A stretch of DNA of 64,000 nt, taken from NCBI GenBank assembly GCA_963377175.1, contig CAUJNA010003816.1:904501-968500 (forward strand), read 5' to 3'. Of the stretch, positions 18,932-33,900 are shown piece by piece. Made by a program: the position numbers and the translations under genes. Positions within the stretch are counted from its first letter, which is position 1, and the number at the start of each line of letters is the position of its first letter. Source of the DNA: Effrenium voratum. Its lineage: Eukaryota > Sar > Dinophyceae > Suessiales > Symbiodiniaceae. The notes beneath the pieces are model-generated. The model had not been told where the DNA came from, searched no databases, and worked only from the letters and a program-made list of their open reading frames with translations.

Positions 18932-21900
18932 CTCAGTCTGCTCGGTGCGCTCTCCTCTGTTGTCGGAATTCTCAGTTAGAACATTTTCGCATAGCGTCGC
19001 GTCGTCTGCAAACACTTGGGCGCCTGATGCTATACAACACTAGAGATACCTTCAGGGGACCTGTGTCTTCCAAGATCCCCGGTCAGGTTCCATAGTGGGG
19101 TGACACGGAACCTTACAGGCCACCCTTTCAGCTCCAAAGACTTCGACAGCATTCGACAGCTCCACAAAAAGGCAAAGAAAACACATCCAAGTGTTCAACC
19201 CTTGTGGTTTGGGTTCAAACCTTGTTCATGAGCAAGCCTGAAACGCTCCTTACTTCTACGTGGCCCTAGCTTCCCAAACCTATCCCCTTTCGGGGTCATG
19301 CTTCACAAATTGTACGGGTTATGTAGCAATCAGTTTGATAGCTCCCCTCCTGGTTCCGAATTCGGTCCGTCCGGCAAAAAAACCATGAATCATGTATTTG
19401 CTGGCGATAAACAACATAAGACTCATAGGTCAAGTTGGCACGTGCTCGGAAGAAGCCGCGAAGCTTTCGATCCAAGACGCCCTTGTAGCCGCCGTCCCAG
19501 TAGCCGCCCTTGCCGAACCCCGAAGGCCTCGGATTGCGCTGGGATCTCCCCCGATGTTCGCATCAAGTAAACTGGGAAAGGGAGCCTGGCTGCAACTGAG
19601 CCTGTCTTTACGTTTTCAGTTGGTACCTTCTTGCTGTAGGTTGCCCCCTCCGTTCGGCCAAGCGCGCGGTTGGCCGAACGGCGCCTTCACGTCAACCCAA
19701 AAACTCCAAGGTCCAAAGCGTCCGACCCAGTAAGAAACACGCACCGTCCATTTGGTTAAGACCCCCGGAACACATCAACATGTTTCCAGTAGTGATAAAT
19801 TCCTTTTAAAACCAACAAGGGAAAATAACATGCAATATTCTCAAGCAAATGGAAGGCACAGTTGCCGTGAACCGAAAAAAAGAGGCTGGCCTTTTGTTTG
19901 CCGGGGGCATGTCAAGAAACATGAGAGAACACCTCGCAAAAGTCATATCCAAGTGCCAAACGCCTGCGGGGATCCTTTGACTGAAGTCGTTGAAATCATT
20001 GACCTACAGATCTATCCTTGGGGCATGGAAAACCATGCAACACCAGCCTAAAAATGATGCTCAGGTAACAAGTCAAGGAACCCCTTCTTGGTTGCTGTTG
20101 ACCCCTTTGCAAAAAGTGCTTCACTGCTTGTGGGTGCAATGGAAATGCGACACGTATTAAGCAACAAGCTGAAGTCCAAAGATCCGTTCCCAAATCCGCC
20201 ATAAATTCAAAGGGCTTCCTGTTTCTACCTGAAAGCCCTTCTCACTCCTAAGTGGATTAGAAGTAAAAAACAGTCCATTTTTTTTGTTTACCACTAAAAG
20301 GGTCCAAACCCAAAAACCGACTCAAGCCTGAAGCGCCGAGGGCCCAGTGGCCCCGCAAAACAACCCGCAAAACCGCCCCAAACCGCGGCCAGGGCCCCCG
20401 CCGGAAGCTGCGGCTCGGACCACTCGGCCCGCGGTTCTGCAGGTTCAGCACCTCAGCTGGACCGCTGGATATGTGGGGCCTTCGAAGAGGCCCAAAATCT
20501 TCCATCTGGGTCCTAGCAACTGAGTTACAGGTACCTTGTTTGCAAGTCAACTCCTCTGCCCAACATAATTTGACTTGTTCTGTTTCCAGTAGATTCCCTC
20601 TAAAGCCAACAAGGCAAAACACAAACATATTATGAAGCAAATGGAAACAAGGGCTTCGGGAACCCCATGTTGGTACCCCCACCATAGCTTCGGTTAACCC
20701 AAATGTTGGTATTCAATTAAGACACCACCATAAGGTCTTGTAGGGGACCCAACAATTTGGTGGTAAACTCATGCTGGTTTTCTCGTCAAAAACAAAGTCT
20801 GAAGAAGGGTACCTGTCTCCTTGTTTCACAATGGCAAGACATGACACTTGCATTACGAGTTGTACAGCTCCAAAACCGGAAGTACTCACTTTGGGAGATA
20901 CTTCGCCACATAAACAAAGTTCGTCCACTTGTTCTTGACCGCTGAAATGGCCCTGCCAAAGACTATCAAGTCCAGGAACTTAAGGAGTGACAAGGGATTC
21001 CCCGGTCGAAAACTTCCTGGATCCTTGAGTTCGATATTTGCAGGAAGCCATCCAACAGGTGTCAAGGCCCAGTGGCAGCCAACACTTGTTTGGGGAATTA
21101 AAAAAACGGTTCTTGTAGGAGGTAAGCGGGAAACCACCCCTAACCACCAAACCAGCAATCCAAATCGACTACGGGGAAGTTGACTTAGTGTGGACACCAC
21201 CAGAAAGGGCCTGCCACTGCACAATTGAGCGGTTGAGTCGTCTTTTCTGGCAACTGGTTGAGAAACCGGAGCCTCAACTGCCTGAGCTGCTTGAGCCTTT
21301 GCCCAGCCCCCCTCCATATCATCACGCCCGTTGTGCCCACATTCCGGCAGGATGCCAACAAAAATGACACACCGGCCGGGCATCAAGATCGAATCACCCA
21401 AGACGATGTTCCAAGCACAACGCACCAAAGAAGGAGGACACGCAAAGCCCACAACAACAAACACATACACCCAAAGTCGAAGACCCCTGACCCCTTTCCG
21501 AAAACAAATGGATTCCAATGGAACGACCCCCCCACCAAAGGACACTCACTTTCAAATCTTCAAATGGAAAGCAACAAGGCGATGCCAAAACCGTCCCAAA
21601 AGTGCCTGTAAAGGATCCAGTTCCCGCTTTGCATGATGGTGATTATTTGTCACCCATGGGGGTAACTGAAGCGAAGCGTCCGGGCTTGCAGGAACTATCT
21701 TTAAGCCAAAACATGGTCGTACAATCACCTCCAGCTGAATTGGAGGAGCCAAATCCGCAGGTAAAGCAGGTGGTGTTTGTTTTTGGATCCTCGCCGTCTT
21801 TATTCATATGCTCTCCCCCCCCCAGATGTCCCAGATCTTTCCATTTAAGGGTTTATTGCAACTCTCTGTGCCAGATATGTCCCTCTCAACCCAAAGGACC

Positions 21901-22983
21901 TCCACGCATCAAAGGCAAACCTTTCGGGGTGACTACTGGACAAGCATGGGGAACTCACTTTCTGAGCGAGGCCAAAACAAATCCAGACTTTTGGTTCACC
22001 ACTCAAACGGACCAAACCCAAAATGTGACTAAAGTCCAGGAGCTGGGCTGAGGGAACCCAAAAAGGTCAGATCCGGATATAGTCCCAATTAGTCCAGGTA
22101 CAACCACCCAGTCGTTGTTTTGGTCCCCTCTGCAAGTAGTTTCACTTGGGTCCCGGATTGGGCCGAGACTCCTTCGGCGGATTTGTCGGGGCGGGAGCGA
22201 CCAACACAGTTCTGCCTTCATGGATCTATGGACCTGGCCGTTTTGGTTCAGATCGGATTCCCCGGCCTGCGCGGAGAGTGAGCCCGGCCGGGCGGAGCTC
22301 GGCGTCTGCCCGGGGGCCAGGATCTTCAGCTTGGCCGACTCCTCCCCCATGTCGATGCGCCGGTTCCGGTCCCCTCAGAGCGAAAGGCTACGGCGGGATG
22401 GAGCTGGCCACGTCGCTTTTCTTTTTGCTCTTTTTTTCTGAGGAAAGCGGCTTTTGGATTGGTTTCCCCCACTTAGATTTCACGCTTTGGGGGACGGTTT
22501 CCTTTCACTTTGTTGGGGAAACCAAGCGCTGGAACTGCCGTGAACTGCCCTCTTTGAGCATTTGTTTGAGCTTAATGGAACATGCTGTGCCCTGCTGCAT
22601 CGCCTGACGTTGAACAAGCTTAGCCTCCACCCATTTCGGAGACTCCTCCCTTTCAAGCTCCCTTCCGTAAGGGGGAGGAAAAAGTAGGGGTCTTTTTCAA
22701 GGGAAACTGAAGCAAAATCGAAAGCCCATTCCATGTTGAAGGAGGTGGGGATGGAGAATCAAGACATGATACTCCGTGAGTGTCCCAAATAACCAGGGGG
22801 ATCGGGGGGTGGGGCTCACTCCCATATAGACATATATATATATATGTATACATTATATATATATATATTATATGTGTGAATATATATATACATATATATA
22901 TATATATACATATATACATATATATATATATATGTATTCACATGTATGTGTGTATATATTCTATGTGTGTGAATATATACTCT

Positions 22984-23024
<41 letters not shown>

Positions 23025-26000
23025 CCGGGGTCGAGTTTTTGTTCAGCAAAGCTCAAGAGATAACCGGAAAGCTTCCGCAGCCTCTCCGGAAATTGGAGAC
23101 TATTCAATTGGCTCAAGCGTCCACCTGCGAAGGGCAAAGAAACCAAGTCATTGCCATGGCGAAACCCGGCGAATACCCCTCTAAATTGGGGCTCTTTTTG
23201 CCAAGCCCTTGTTTCAGCAATTGTTTCAACAATTGTTTCAGCAACTCTTCTTCCAACAACCTCCTTACAAATGCGACCAGCTGATCCTTCAAACATCTTG
23301 CTAAGATCATCACACCCATAAGCTACCCGCTGCCGACATCCGAAGAACGCTACGTCTCCAGTACAGTCAGCTGTCTGAAACACCTGTTGGATTCCTGCTG
23401 GACAAGTCCATTTTAACAACTGCAGAGGCGCTCATAGGGCCTCATCGGCCCCTTCTGACCGTTTCCCCCCCCAAACCCCAGCTACCCAGCTACCCGCAAT
23501 CTCTCCATCCACCTCCGCTCCCCCCCAAACCCCAGCTACCCGCTACATCTCTCCAACCATCTCCGCTCCCCCGCCCAAGGCCATCCCGCTACATCTCTCC
23601 GGGGCGCTGCGGCTCTCCTCGGTGAGCATCACGAAGAGGTTGGTGGACTCCAAGTCCTCAGGGAGCTGAGGCTCCAAGACCTCGCGCGTCGCGTCGCAGC
23701 GTCGCGGCAGCGTCGCGTGGCGGCCCGGGTCCCAAAGTCCCAAAGCTTGGGCGTGTCGGTCAGATGAAACCCATGGGAATCCATCTTGGACCCCGGCTGA
23801 ATGTGTAGGTCCACAATGAAGCCATGGCAATCCAGGCTTTTGGACTTGGGAAAGTTCAAATATGGCATGATTAACGCTTGGTTCACAAATAAACCGGGGG
23901 GGTCATACCAGGCTTCAAATATGGAGGTGTACATTCAGCCTATGGGAAAGCCGGGATTTGCCCTTGTGGGGCATGCTCCCTTCAAGCCACTGGGCGGTTG
24001 GCTTCAGCCAGCCGAAACCGAGTTGCGACCGTTCTCTCCTCTCTGGGCTGTTCAAAACGGAGGCGTGGCCAATCCTCCATACTCCCCGTAAAGCCGCTAC
24101 CAAGGCGACCGGTTCCTTGCGCAACCCCAGGCAAGGATTGAGATGAGTAAGATGATTACCTTTGAACAGCCCAGCCTGTACAACAATTGGATTCTCGGGC
24201 AACACCAGCACCAAAGCCCTAAACGTCACACCAACTATGCACAGCTGAAGGGTATGACGGTGGAAGCTCCAACCAAACAGAGAATGAAGCTCCGTTGAAT
24301 GTGCCGCGAGGTCCGCTGACTGGAAAACGGCTATATGGAGACATGTTTAACAAATGATACTGCTTGAATGCCTGCAGTTAGCAAGGTGATTTGGGGTGGC
24401 CAGTTTAAGACATGATAGAAGACTGGCGTTGGAAACCCAGTTTTCTGTACACAGCCCCCTTCAGACCGGATACGCCGGTGCCCTTGTGCGTCAGGCAGAA
24501 CCTGACGCCCCTGACGCCCCAGCCTTGCTCTTGCCGGTGACCAGCACGGTATCTCGCACCAGGTCCAGGACCTCTTCGAATTGCTCCAGGCCGAAAGCCT
24601 TCGGGTTCAAGGCCTGCGCCAAGCAAAAAAAACACCTGGGTCCATCCAGCTCAGAAAGTGAGCGGACACCTTCGGGGTGGTTCTCGTTGATGAAATCGAC
24701 CTTCCTGGAGTTTGGAGGGCAAAGGAACTAAAACTGGGTTGTCCCTTTTCAGATCCCCTGCTACAAGTTCAACTTTTAGCAGGTTAAACCAACTAGAAAG
24801 CGAAAAAGCTGAACCGGATGGCTTGTTGAGCCAAGAAAAACAAGTCTGAAGCCTCCGACTTGGGAAGCTTTAGATGTTGGACCGCTTTCTGGGAGCGTCC
24901 CAAAGTCGCCTTGGAGCCCCCTGAAGCCCCATGGTTTTTTTGCGGGTTTTCTATGGGCTTTCAACCCAGGATGGAAAAGCATGTTCCATTCGGCGGACCA
25001 ACCCATAGATCAGTGGTCTCGCATGCTAGGTCTGACTCCCCCAATTCACCCGGAACCCCGAAAAGGGGGTCCTGCAATTGGAGGCGCCAGACCGCAAAAA
25101 CTTGGGCTCTCGTCGAATCATTCGGTGGCCTTCTTGGACTCGAAACTTTCGGGTTGACTCCAGTTGGTGTTCCTTGCCCGGCAATCCGTTGATGTCCAAA
25201 TCGACTTCCACGCATCGCCCGAGTCGATTTGTAGGAGGCCCAGTCCATTTGGGTTTTCCCCCACATTTGGGTGCGTCTTCGTTTGGGGGACCCCCTCCAA
25301 AAAAAAAGAAAATGGTGGTGTTCCTTTTTTCGTCCGTCTGAAACCACCAGAAAAAAACACATTGGGTACCAACTCAAAAAACAGCACAAATACTCTCAAC
25401 ACATAGTATTGGTTGGGGATTCTTTCCCCAACCACATTCATCTGACCGGACCCATTCCCAGATTCCTTCCCCGGCCACTAAGGGGATTTGGACCCAGGGA
25501 CCTATGCTCAGTTGCTCAGTGACACTCGGACAAAAAAGGGGCTCTTTTTTGGGGAAGACCATCTGTAGTGGGGGCAGCCACCAAAAAAGAAAGGAACAAG
25601 GGTGCCACTTTGATTCCTTCCCCTTTCCCACGTTTGAGGGTATTCCACCCGACCCGCGGACCTGTATGGCGTTTTCTTCGGTTTCGTGGGACCGACTTCT
25701 GGATGCCCCCCGCCTTCTTGTAGTACTTCTGGTAGTAGAAGGCCAAATGCTCCAGCGGCACCGCGGTGCGGTCCACGTCCTGGGCGTCCTTGGCGAAGGC
25801 GTGGGCCATCAGGTGCAGCTCGTAGCCTGGGAGACCAAGGTCCCAAGGATCCGGGCTCGGAGGGTGGACTTGGACCGGGGAAAGTCGAACGCCGAACGCG
25901 CGGGAGGGCCGAGCGGAAAGAAATACGGGGGAAATTCGTGTGATAGATATGCACATATATAAGTATCTGTATGTGTGCGTGTAATGAGGAAACGAATGTA

Positions 26001-29000
26001 TATGTAGTGTGAGATAGTGTGAGGCACCTTCATTCACGGAAAGGGCGGGGTGGGGAGAAGCAGTTGCTCCCATTCCCTAGCAGCTTCGAAGAGGGTTCAT
26101 GCAGACCTGAAGTGCCCAGGGCCATTTTGGGTACCAATTGATAGGTCCTGCGCAAGGACCAGCTGGCATTTCATAACATGCGTAGCCAAATTTGCGCTGG
26201 AGGATAAAATGCCCGGTCACAAGGTCGCCTTGAATGAGCAACTGAATCTGAACCATTCCAGTCCTATGTTCGGTCACTTGGTGTGTCTCATGGAGGGTGC
26301 CTCCAAAAGTGGTCGGTTTGCCAAAAAGGATTCCCTTCGAAACATCAGCAAGCTTGAACCTTCTTGCAGCTCTCAAGAACCAACAAGCACTTTTAGGAGG
26401 TTCTTTCGCGCCCTTTCGTGCACTGGGTTACAACCCAGGTGCAGGTAGAAAGCCAGCCCCGCGACTCTGGTCAAGAAAAACCCTCTTTGGGTGGCAGAAC
26501 CCAAATTTTGGTCTCGGAACTCACCAAATCCAGCCAAAAAACAGAGTGCCACTCAACAACTCGAACCCAAGACCGCGGTCACAAGGATACTCCTCTTGGC
26601 GGATTTGTGGGCGGTTCCAGCCCTCGCCACAAAGGGAACATGTCTGCAAATAGCTTGGGGAAGGTCGCAAAAAAGTATTAGTATTATTGCAGGTGCATCC
26701 CCCCAGAATGGACAGCCAGGATTCAGAAACTCCTGGCTGTTGTGCCATTTCTGGCGGGAAGGGGGGGGGCCTAGGAATGCCTCCAGGCTGGTGGATTCGG
26801 GTCCCTCGTAATTACATCTGCAAATCCACATGTCCAAGATCTGAAGTAAGAATTGGATGGGCCGAGGGAGTTCTTCCAGGTATTGGTTTTGAGGTATGGA
26901 TGCTTGCAGCACAAGCCTTGTAGCGCAGTTGCTTTTAAACCCGTAACTACGTGGCACATATTAATATTGCCTCCGTGCTTCCAAAACAGGGTTCCATGCT
27001 TTGACTACCCCAATCAAGACCCAAACAAAGGAGAGGTTGATTTCCCCAAAATAGAATCCCCTGCGTTTAAGTCTACCTTTGCAAGGGCACTTCCTGAGTG
27101 GATTGGCCAAACAAACCTCAAGCCGCTTTGCCACTCAAATTGTCCTTTGAATAAAATGAAGTCTGGAAGGGGGCTTTTTGTCTTTTTTCGAGACCGACCC
27201 CTTTTCTTGTGTGTTCCTAAAGAAACACCCAACAGAAAGACAAACCCAAATGGAGTCTACGTCTTCTCCCGTGGATCTCCTTTCCGAGCCGCGGAGGCTC
27301 ATGAGGCTCCAATCCTCGAAGGTGAACTCCGCGAAGAGCGGCTGACCGGAGCCCACGTCCGCGACATCCTCCACCCCGAAGACGTCCAGGTGATCGAAGT
27401 CCACCTGAAGGCCCGGAGCGTTTTTTTTCTCGGACGCCCAAGCATCGGCCCATGAGCGTTTTCGCCCCCTGCCCCCACCCCAAAAAAAAAACATGTGTCT
27501 AATACTTGATAAATTTCCTTGACAACCAACAGCTTGCTTTTTTCACCCCCTGGAAAAGATGAGAAAATATGGCCAATAGTGATCGCTTCTCTTGAAAACC
27601 AACAGGGGGACATAGACAACATATTCTGGAAGCTGTGTTTTAGTTTCTCGCCTTTTGTCTGAAAAGTACCAGGGGCCCGTTGTTTCAACATAGGTTGGCC
27701 CCCCTTAAGTGGATGGGAAAGCAAACAGTTGGCTTCCTCTCACGTTTGCTGCAAAATCGCCCAAAATCAGAACCCTCAAAACCCACACCCATTTCCAGAA
27801 AGAGTTCAAGGGCAAAGACCCAAGCCAATAGCACAAGTATCTGGTCTTCGGACGCGCCTTCTCATCCTGGTCCATCTCCTCCTTGCCTTCTTCTCCCTCC
27901 TTCCCCGTTTTCCTCTTGGCCTCCGAGCATCGGGTAACCCATCTGCGAAGCCACCCCCCCCCAAAAAAAAAGAATAACCCCCGGCAAAACCACGCAAATG
28001 TGGGTTGACCATCTGTAAAGCCAAACAGATCTCAGACTGGGGGTTGACCATCCCTGAAGCCCAAAACGACTTGCGCTGGGCTTCACCCACTGCAAGTTCC
28101 AAGCTCCGGGCCCCGAATTTCCGAGGGCCCAACCCGTAGGACCGAGTCGCGCCTCTGCCTTGTAGGCGTTGTGCTTGGCCTGGTACGACTGCACCAGCTT
28201 CTGCCAGTCCTGTGGGCTTTAGCGTTGGGGATCAAGCCCGAGGCCCAAGGTCCAGTAGAGAGGTTAGAATAAGGGTACCAACGCTCTTCTCTGTAGTGTA
28301 TTTTAGTGGGGGACCCCCCAAAAAAAATAAAAATAAAAGGGCACTACTGGGAAACCTAGCCAAAGTTGTAGCGCCCAGCGCCCGCTAGGTCGCTTGAAGA
28401 GGTCTAGGGTCACCGCAGCTTCCCCAACCTCAACCCAGGGATCGTTTGGAACCCTGAGGCGCTCCGATTTCGGCATCCCCTGGGCTTTTGGGGAGGGGGT
28501 GGGTGGGACGGAGGTTCCTTTTCGAAATGCGCCTTGCTACCACCCTCCCTGGGCGAAAGCCAAAAGGGCTTTAGCAATTTTATCCATCGGGGCGGTCTTA
28601 GCGTCCCGAGTCCCAATTACTTAGCACACGGTGACAGGATGAGACCCGGAAACAGCCTGAACCACCACAGCCGCACAAAATTCAATGAGACGAATCCGAA
28701 AAGCCGAAAGCCCCCTGCCCCCCCCGTTTACCAACCCGCGCGCGCTCGGCACGTCTCGCGGTCGATTCGTCCTTCCACTTGAGGTTGAACCACTCTCCGG
28801 GCTGAAGATCCTCGAGACGAGAGGTGAGCTTCTTCATCTGCACCTGACTCGACCCGAAGCCCTCCCAAAGCCGGCGAATTGGTTGAGGCCTCAAAAGCCT
28901 CAAGTTGGAAACTCGCTTCAAAAGTAAATAAGTGATAGCTTAAAATCAAGAGGGGGTTCAGGGATTTCGACCTAACAAGCAGGAAGTTGGAGGGAGTGCA

Positions 29001-30860
29001 CACTCACAAAGGGCTCAATACATGGAAAAAGCGCGGAATGCCTGGAGATGTTTTGTTTAATGCCCAAGGAAAACGGTGAATTACTGCGCACACAGCCACA
29101 AGCGCACAGATCTTACATTGGGGTCTGACCTCGGACCTTTTGGGACCGGCATGAAATTCCTGCTCACCTTTGGGGCTGCCTAGAAAGAAAGCTCAAACCA
29201 GTGGGTGCCTCGATTTTTTTGGAGACAGTGAGCTGGCTGTTTTGTCCCCTAACAGAACAGGCAATGTAGCCTTACCCCTTTGGTGGTTTAACCGGTTTTA
29301 AGGACAACTAAAAGTCTTCCATGCGGACAAGGCGCCCATTCGCTGAGGTGCTGCTTGGCCTTCTTCTCCGGCTGCCAGATCCACCGGATCTCCTCGAACT
29401 CCTCGTCGTCCTGAAATGCGCGGCCGAGTTGTCTAGTGACCTGGGGTAAACAACACGGGCTTGATCACGTTCTTCCATTTGCTAAGAATATGCTCTGGTT
29501 TCCCTTGCAAGGTTGCTTTTAACAGGAATTTGTCACTACTGGACATATTTGCTTCTTCTTTTTTTTCTCGGGGTCCTTGACCAAATGGAAGTGTTGAGTG
29601 AGCTCCTCACCCAAACCGGAACCGGCTGTTGCTGTTTTGTTTTCAGCTTTGTGAAAGTTCGTGCTTGCGGGGTTGCGGGAAAGCTGTAAGCAGTGGTGGT
29701 GAGAAACAGTATTTGAGTCGGATTCGAACCCTGATAAAACAATAGTCTGCCCAAAATCTGGTAACGAATCAACATGGTGACGGTGCCTATTCCTTTCACC
29801 CATTGTGCTTTTCAGCAACCATCCGTTCGCAGGCTTCTGGTGAATTCCTCAACGGGGGAGATGGAATTTACCCTCACTTCCGAAGCGAGCCAACGACTGG
29901 TCGAAAAGAGTAAGTGGCCACAAGGCGGTAGCTCACTAAAATGATCTTCCAAGAGTCTAAAGTTTGGTTTCCGGGAGTTCCACCCGCAAACCACCCCCCA
30001 AAGGAAACCCGAGCAAAACACCCTTTGTATAGCGGCTTGCTGTTTGTTTCATGGGGGGTAGTGGTTCCGCCATCTTGGGCAACCCAGTTCTTGGACCAGA
30101 AGGCCTGCAAAAAGCGAGTACTCTCCCCACGTCCTCGGGAAGCGTGAACTTCTGGAAGTTCATGTTCAGCACGTAGGGCGTCAAATCCTCGGCTTTCATG
30201 ACTCTCAACCCCTGGCATGTTGGCAAAGCAGAGTGTTCTTTTTTTTCCACCCACGGTAAAACGGACGGAACCGCCAACAGAACAGGTGCCAATGGTGACG
30301 AAGAGGGGCTTGGAATGGCGGTTTGGACTTGAGTCTCTGGAGGAAAGATGCACCTATGAAGCCAAGAGTTGGAAGTCTAGAGCGCTGGGGCATTGAACCC
30401 AATCCAGAGCCCCCCGATTTTTCTGGAATTGCAATGCGATTAGTTTCCTGACATGGTCAGGTTCCATGTTGGATAGGAGGGTAATTCACGAAGCTGACAA
30501 AACAGCTCTTCTGGAAAGCGAAGCCAGGGAGTGCCTGCTAGTCTAGAGAAATTACCAGTTGTGGGCTGTTTGAGGTCAAAGCTTGTTTTGGGCAAGGGTC
30601 CCGTATCAAACATATTTGATGGTCGTCATATAAAGTGGGGTCGTCCATATAGAGTGAACTTTCAAACAGGTAAACCTCACTAAATATGTACTTCCTGAGT
30701 GGGTTGGGCCAAGAGAGTAACCAAACCAAACTGTTTACTTACAACTAAGATGGTCTTTTACCCCAAAAAGTGACTAAAGTCCAGGAACTGGAACTCAGGG
30801 AGTGAGACAAAGAAACGTGCACACCAGCCAACCAACCAACCAACCAACCAACCAACCAAC

Positions 30861-30903
<43 letters not shown>

Positions 30904-33900
30904 CCAACAAACCAACCAACCAACCAGCCAACCCACCAACCTGCCAGCCAACCAGGCAACCTGCCAACCAACCAGGCAACCTGCCAGCCAACCCACCAAC
31001 CTGCCAGCCAACCAGGCAACCGGGCAACCAAACCAGACCCCCGATTCCTTTCATCCAACGAGGAGCGCTGGCGCCCTGCTTTCGGAAGGTGATCTTCTTC
31101 TCTTCCGCCGTGAGCTCTGCCTGTCGCTGCTATGCAGCCCAATCGCCCGGTGACCCGAACGGAAGAGGAAGGGAAGCATTGATTTCCCCAGGTCTACCAT
31201 GTGTAGAGGGGAAGCCGTCAAACAAGAAAGGGAAGCAAACTGGGTGCGAAATAGGGGGGCCTGGCAAAATAGTGCATCATCTATTATTTTCCCTTCGGGC
31301 TTCATGATATTGGGGTTCGCTCGTCGGGTTTGCTTGGCAATACCGGGTTGCCCAGTGACCTGGTTGTGGCAGTTTTCGCTCCCCCCTCCAAACTGGAGAT
31401 CATGAACCCCCCTAGTTTTGCATTTGTTCCACAAAATCATGCCAAGGGACACCATGGAACATGGATAAAGAAAAAAAACAGCCCCTAGGATGTTGCCCTC
31501 CTTGACACCCCCTATGCATAATTTTGCAGGCAAAAGGGGGTCACATCCCAATTTGAGCAGTTGACTTGAGACATGGGTCAACCATTGAGCAGCGTCCTTG
31601 CCTTTTTGCCACACGAAGAACATCTCACAGTGAAGCACGGCTCTGAGCTATCCGACTCTGGATTAATCTCACAAATCATGAAGAATTTGTTCCTGAGCAC
31701 CCAACTACCACGTGTTCAACCTCTGATGCGCTGAACAACATGGTTGGTGGCTTGCGCAAATGACAGGCCAAACAATGTTCACAGTTTCTGGGGCCTTAAA
31801 CGAAAACGATGAACTGACCTACCTGGAGTCTTTATGACCCTTAAAACATGGAGTCGTTACCAACAAAAAGGGGGCATTACCCCTATTTTTGAAGGGTCAC
31901 GGAGACTCCAGGTGGTCATATAACAAAGTTTCCAGATCGAACTCTGAACAGTTTGAAGTGAAGGAAGAAAACACGCGCAAGGACCAAGGAGCGGCCCGCC
32001 TTTGGCACGTTCTCCAGCGAGATCTCCGTGTCGTCCTCTTCTTCCACCTCCTGTGCCCGTTCGCGGTGGATCATCCATCTCGTGCAACTTTTTAGTACCG
32101 CGAAATTTTGTGAGGGTCAGGCTTGTGCGAGTGAACCACCAGGAAAAGCCAAGCCACTCAAAACGTCATATTCGCCGTTCGGCGGAGTAGGCCGCAAAGG
32201 TCTGACTAGCGAACGATTGAGGGAACTCTCCAAGCCAGCATTCAGATTCAAAAACCCCTGACCTGAAAACAAAACCCCCCTTTGATGCCTCAAGCACGAC
32301 TTGGATCCCTTCTTTGGGTCGGCTCTTTGTTTAGTGAGTTTAGTGGGGGCCTGCAAAAACTGCAAACATACTCATCACGTTCTGGTTTCAGTTTAAACAA
32401 TCAAGTCAAGTAACCCTTAGTACTCGCACACCCAAAACTCCATCGCTCGCGGCACGTCTGGCACAAGCGCGGTACTTGGGCTTCCCCCCCCCTTTTCCTA
32501 CACTCCCTACCCTTGACGCACCAGAAGCTCGAGATTCGGCTCGTGGCGCGGCGCAAGCGCGGCTCCTCCTTCTCATCGAACACCTCCCCCCGGAGCTCCG
32601 CCTCCCGCTTCCGGCGCTCGAAGTCCGCCTTCCGCCGCAGCACGTCCTGCCAAAACGGGGGGGGCCGGAGAACCCCGGCAAGAGGTCCTCTGGGCGTGTG
32701 CCTTTCTTTAAGCACCAAAATGAGGGGGTGGGGGGGGAGGTTGCTCTTGGTTTCCGTTTAAATTCAACTCAGAAAGGCACGCCCCTCTAAATGTGGGCGA
32801 AGGAAAAGCAGGAAGAACAGACCCTTGAAATCATCAAGCATGATGTAGCCCACAAAATGGCAGCTATAGCTCAGCAGGAGCCAAAATTTAAAATACCCCG
32901 AGTGGTGTGGAAAAGCGTGGGACGGCCAGCGCTCATTCTTTTGACAGGAATGGGAATGAAACAGAAAGACTTGGACTGAAACTGAGTGCTTGTGAATGAT
33001 AGGGCGGATAGGGACGCTGCTTCTAAAGATTTGGCACGCAACCGCTTGCGTGATGAGCAGCCCGTCGATCAGCGGTCCAGGGGTCATACATGAACGAAAG
33101 GTTTTTAGAGGGTGGTCTGTAAGATCACGGAGATGGGAAGAGTGGGAGTATGAGAACTATAGACTCTACATAACCTTCTGGTTCTCAGTAAGGTATTAGT
33201 GGCTTTGGACATGAACTAATGGATCCCGTATGGAAGCCAGGGATGGCTCTTGTCGGGGTCAGTTCCTCCCTTCGGCCGATCAAAACTGGTTGCCAAATGC
33301 ATTGCAGGCGTATGTGAGAAAATAAGGACCCCCCCCCAAACAACAAGAAATCGTGTTCCTTTCGGTTTCCCTAAGGTGGCTAGAGGGTCGCGAGCCTCAA
33401 AAGCTTATGGCATCCAGTGAAGCGAAGGGAACAGTCCTGCACCGACTTGCCCTTGGTCTCCTCCCCTGGGGTCTTCCTCAGAGCGCAGAGGAAAGGGGTA
33501 GCTGCATGCGGACAAGAAACCCTTCTGCATTGAAACTAAACCAAACAAAGGAAGAAAAACACAGCTGAATAAAACACCAAAGTAAAACGAGATTCCCCGA
33601 GAACACGAGAGCTGGGGGATCTGTTTTGTTTTGCAACATGGTCTCAAATAATATCATAATTTGATACAGCAACCACGCAAAGAAATCAGAAACGCCTTCG
33701 GAACATGGACCCAGACAAATGGAATACAACCCATCCTACACCAGTGCCGTCTATCTAAAACAAAACCCTAAGAAGAACACCTACGTGAATGAGCTATTGT
33801 CACAAGCCACCCAATCCGGTCGGACGGATTCAGTTGTGCGATGCTTTGCTTTGAACTTTGGGAGCTTCTGTGGCTGCTAGCAGAAGAAAAACATAGGACG

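Noticed and set aside
18662..19015. [16 protein letters not shown] ORF
   Set aside because: Wrong-frame shadow of the GDGGYK repeat exon.
22525..22610. Exon-like piece [16 protein letters not shown] on the minus strand
   Set aside because: Exons 31 and 32 join in phase without it, so it lies within an intron.
30745..31142. Trp-Leu-Val-Gly-rich minus-strand ORFs
   Set aside because: Produced by the CCAA/CAAG tetranucleotide repeat in three frames.
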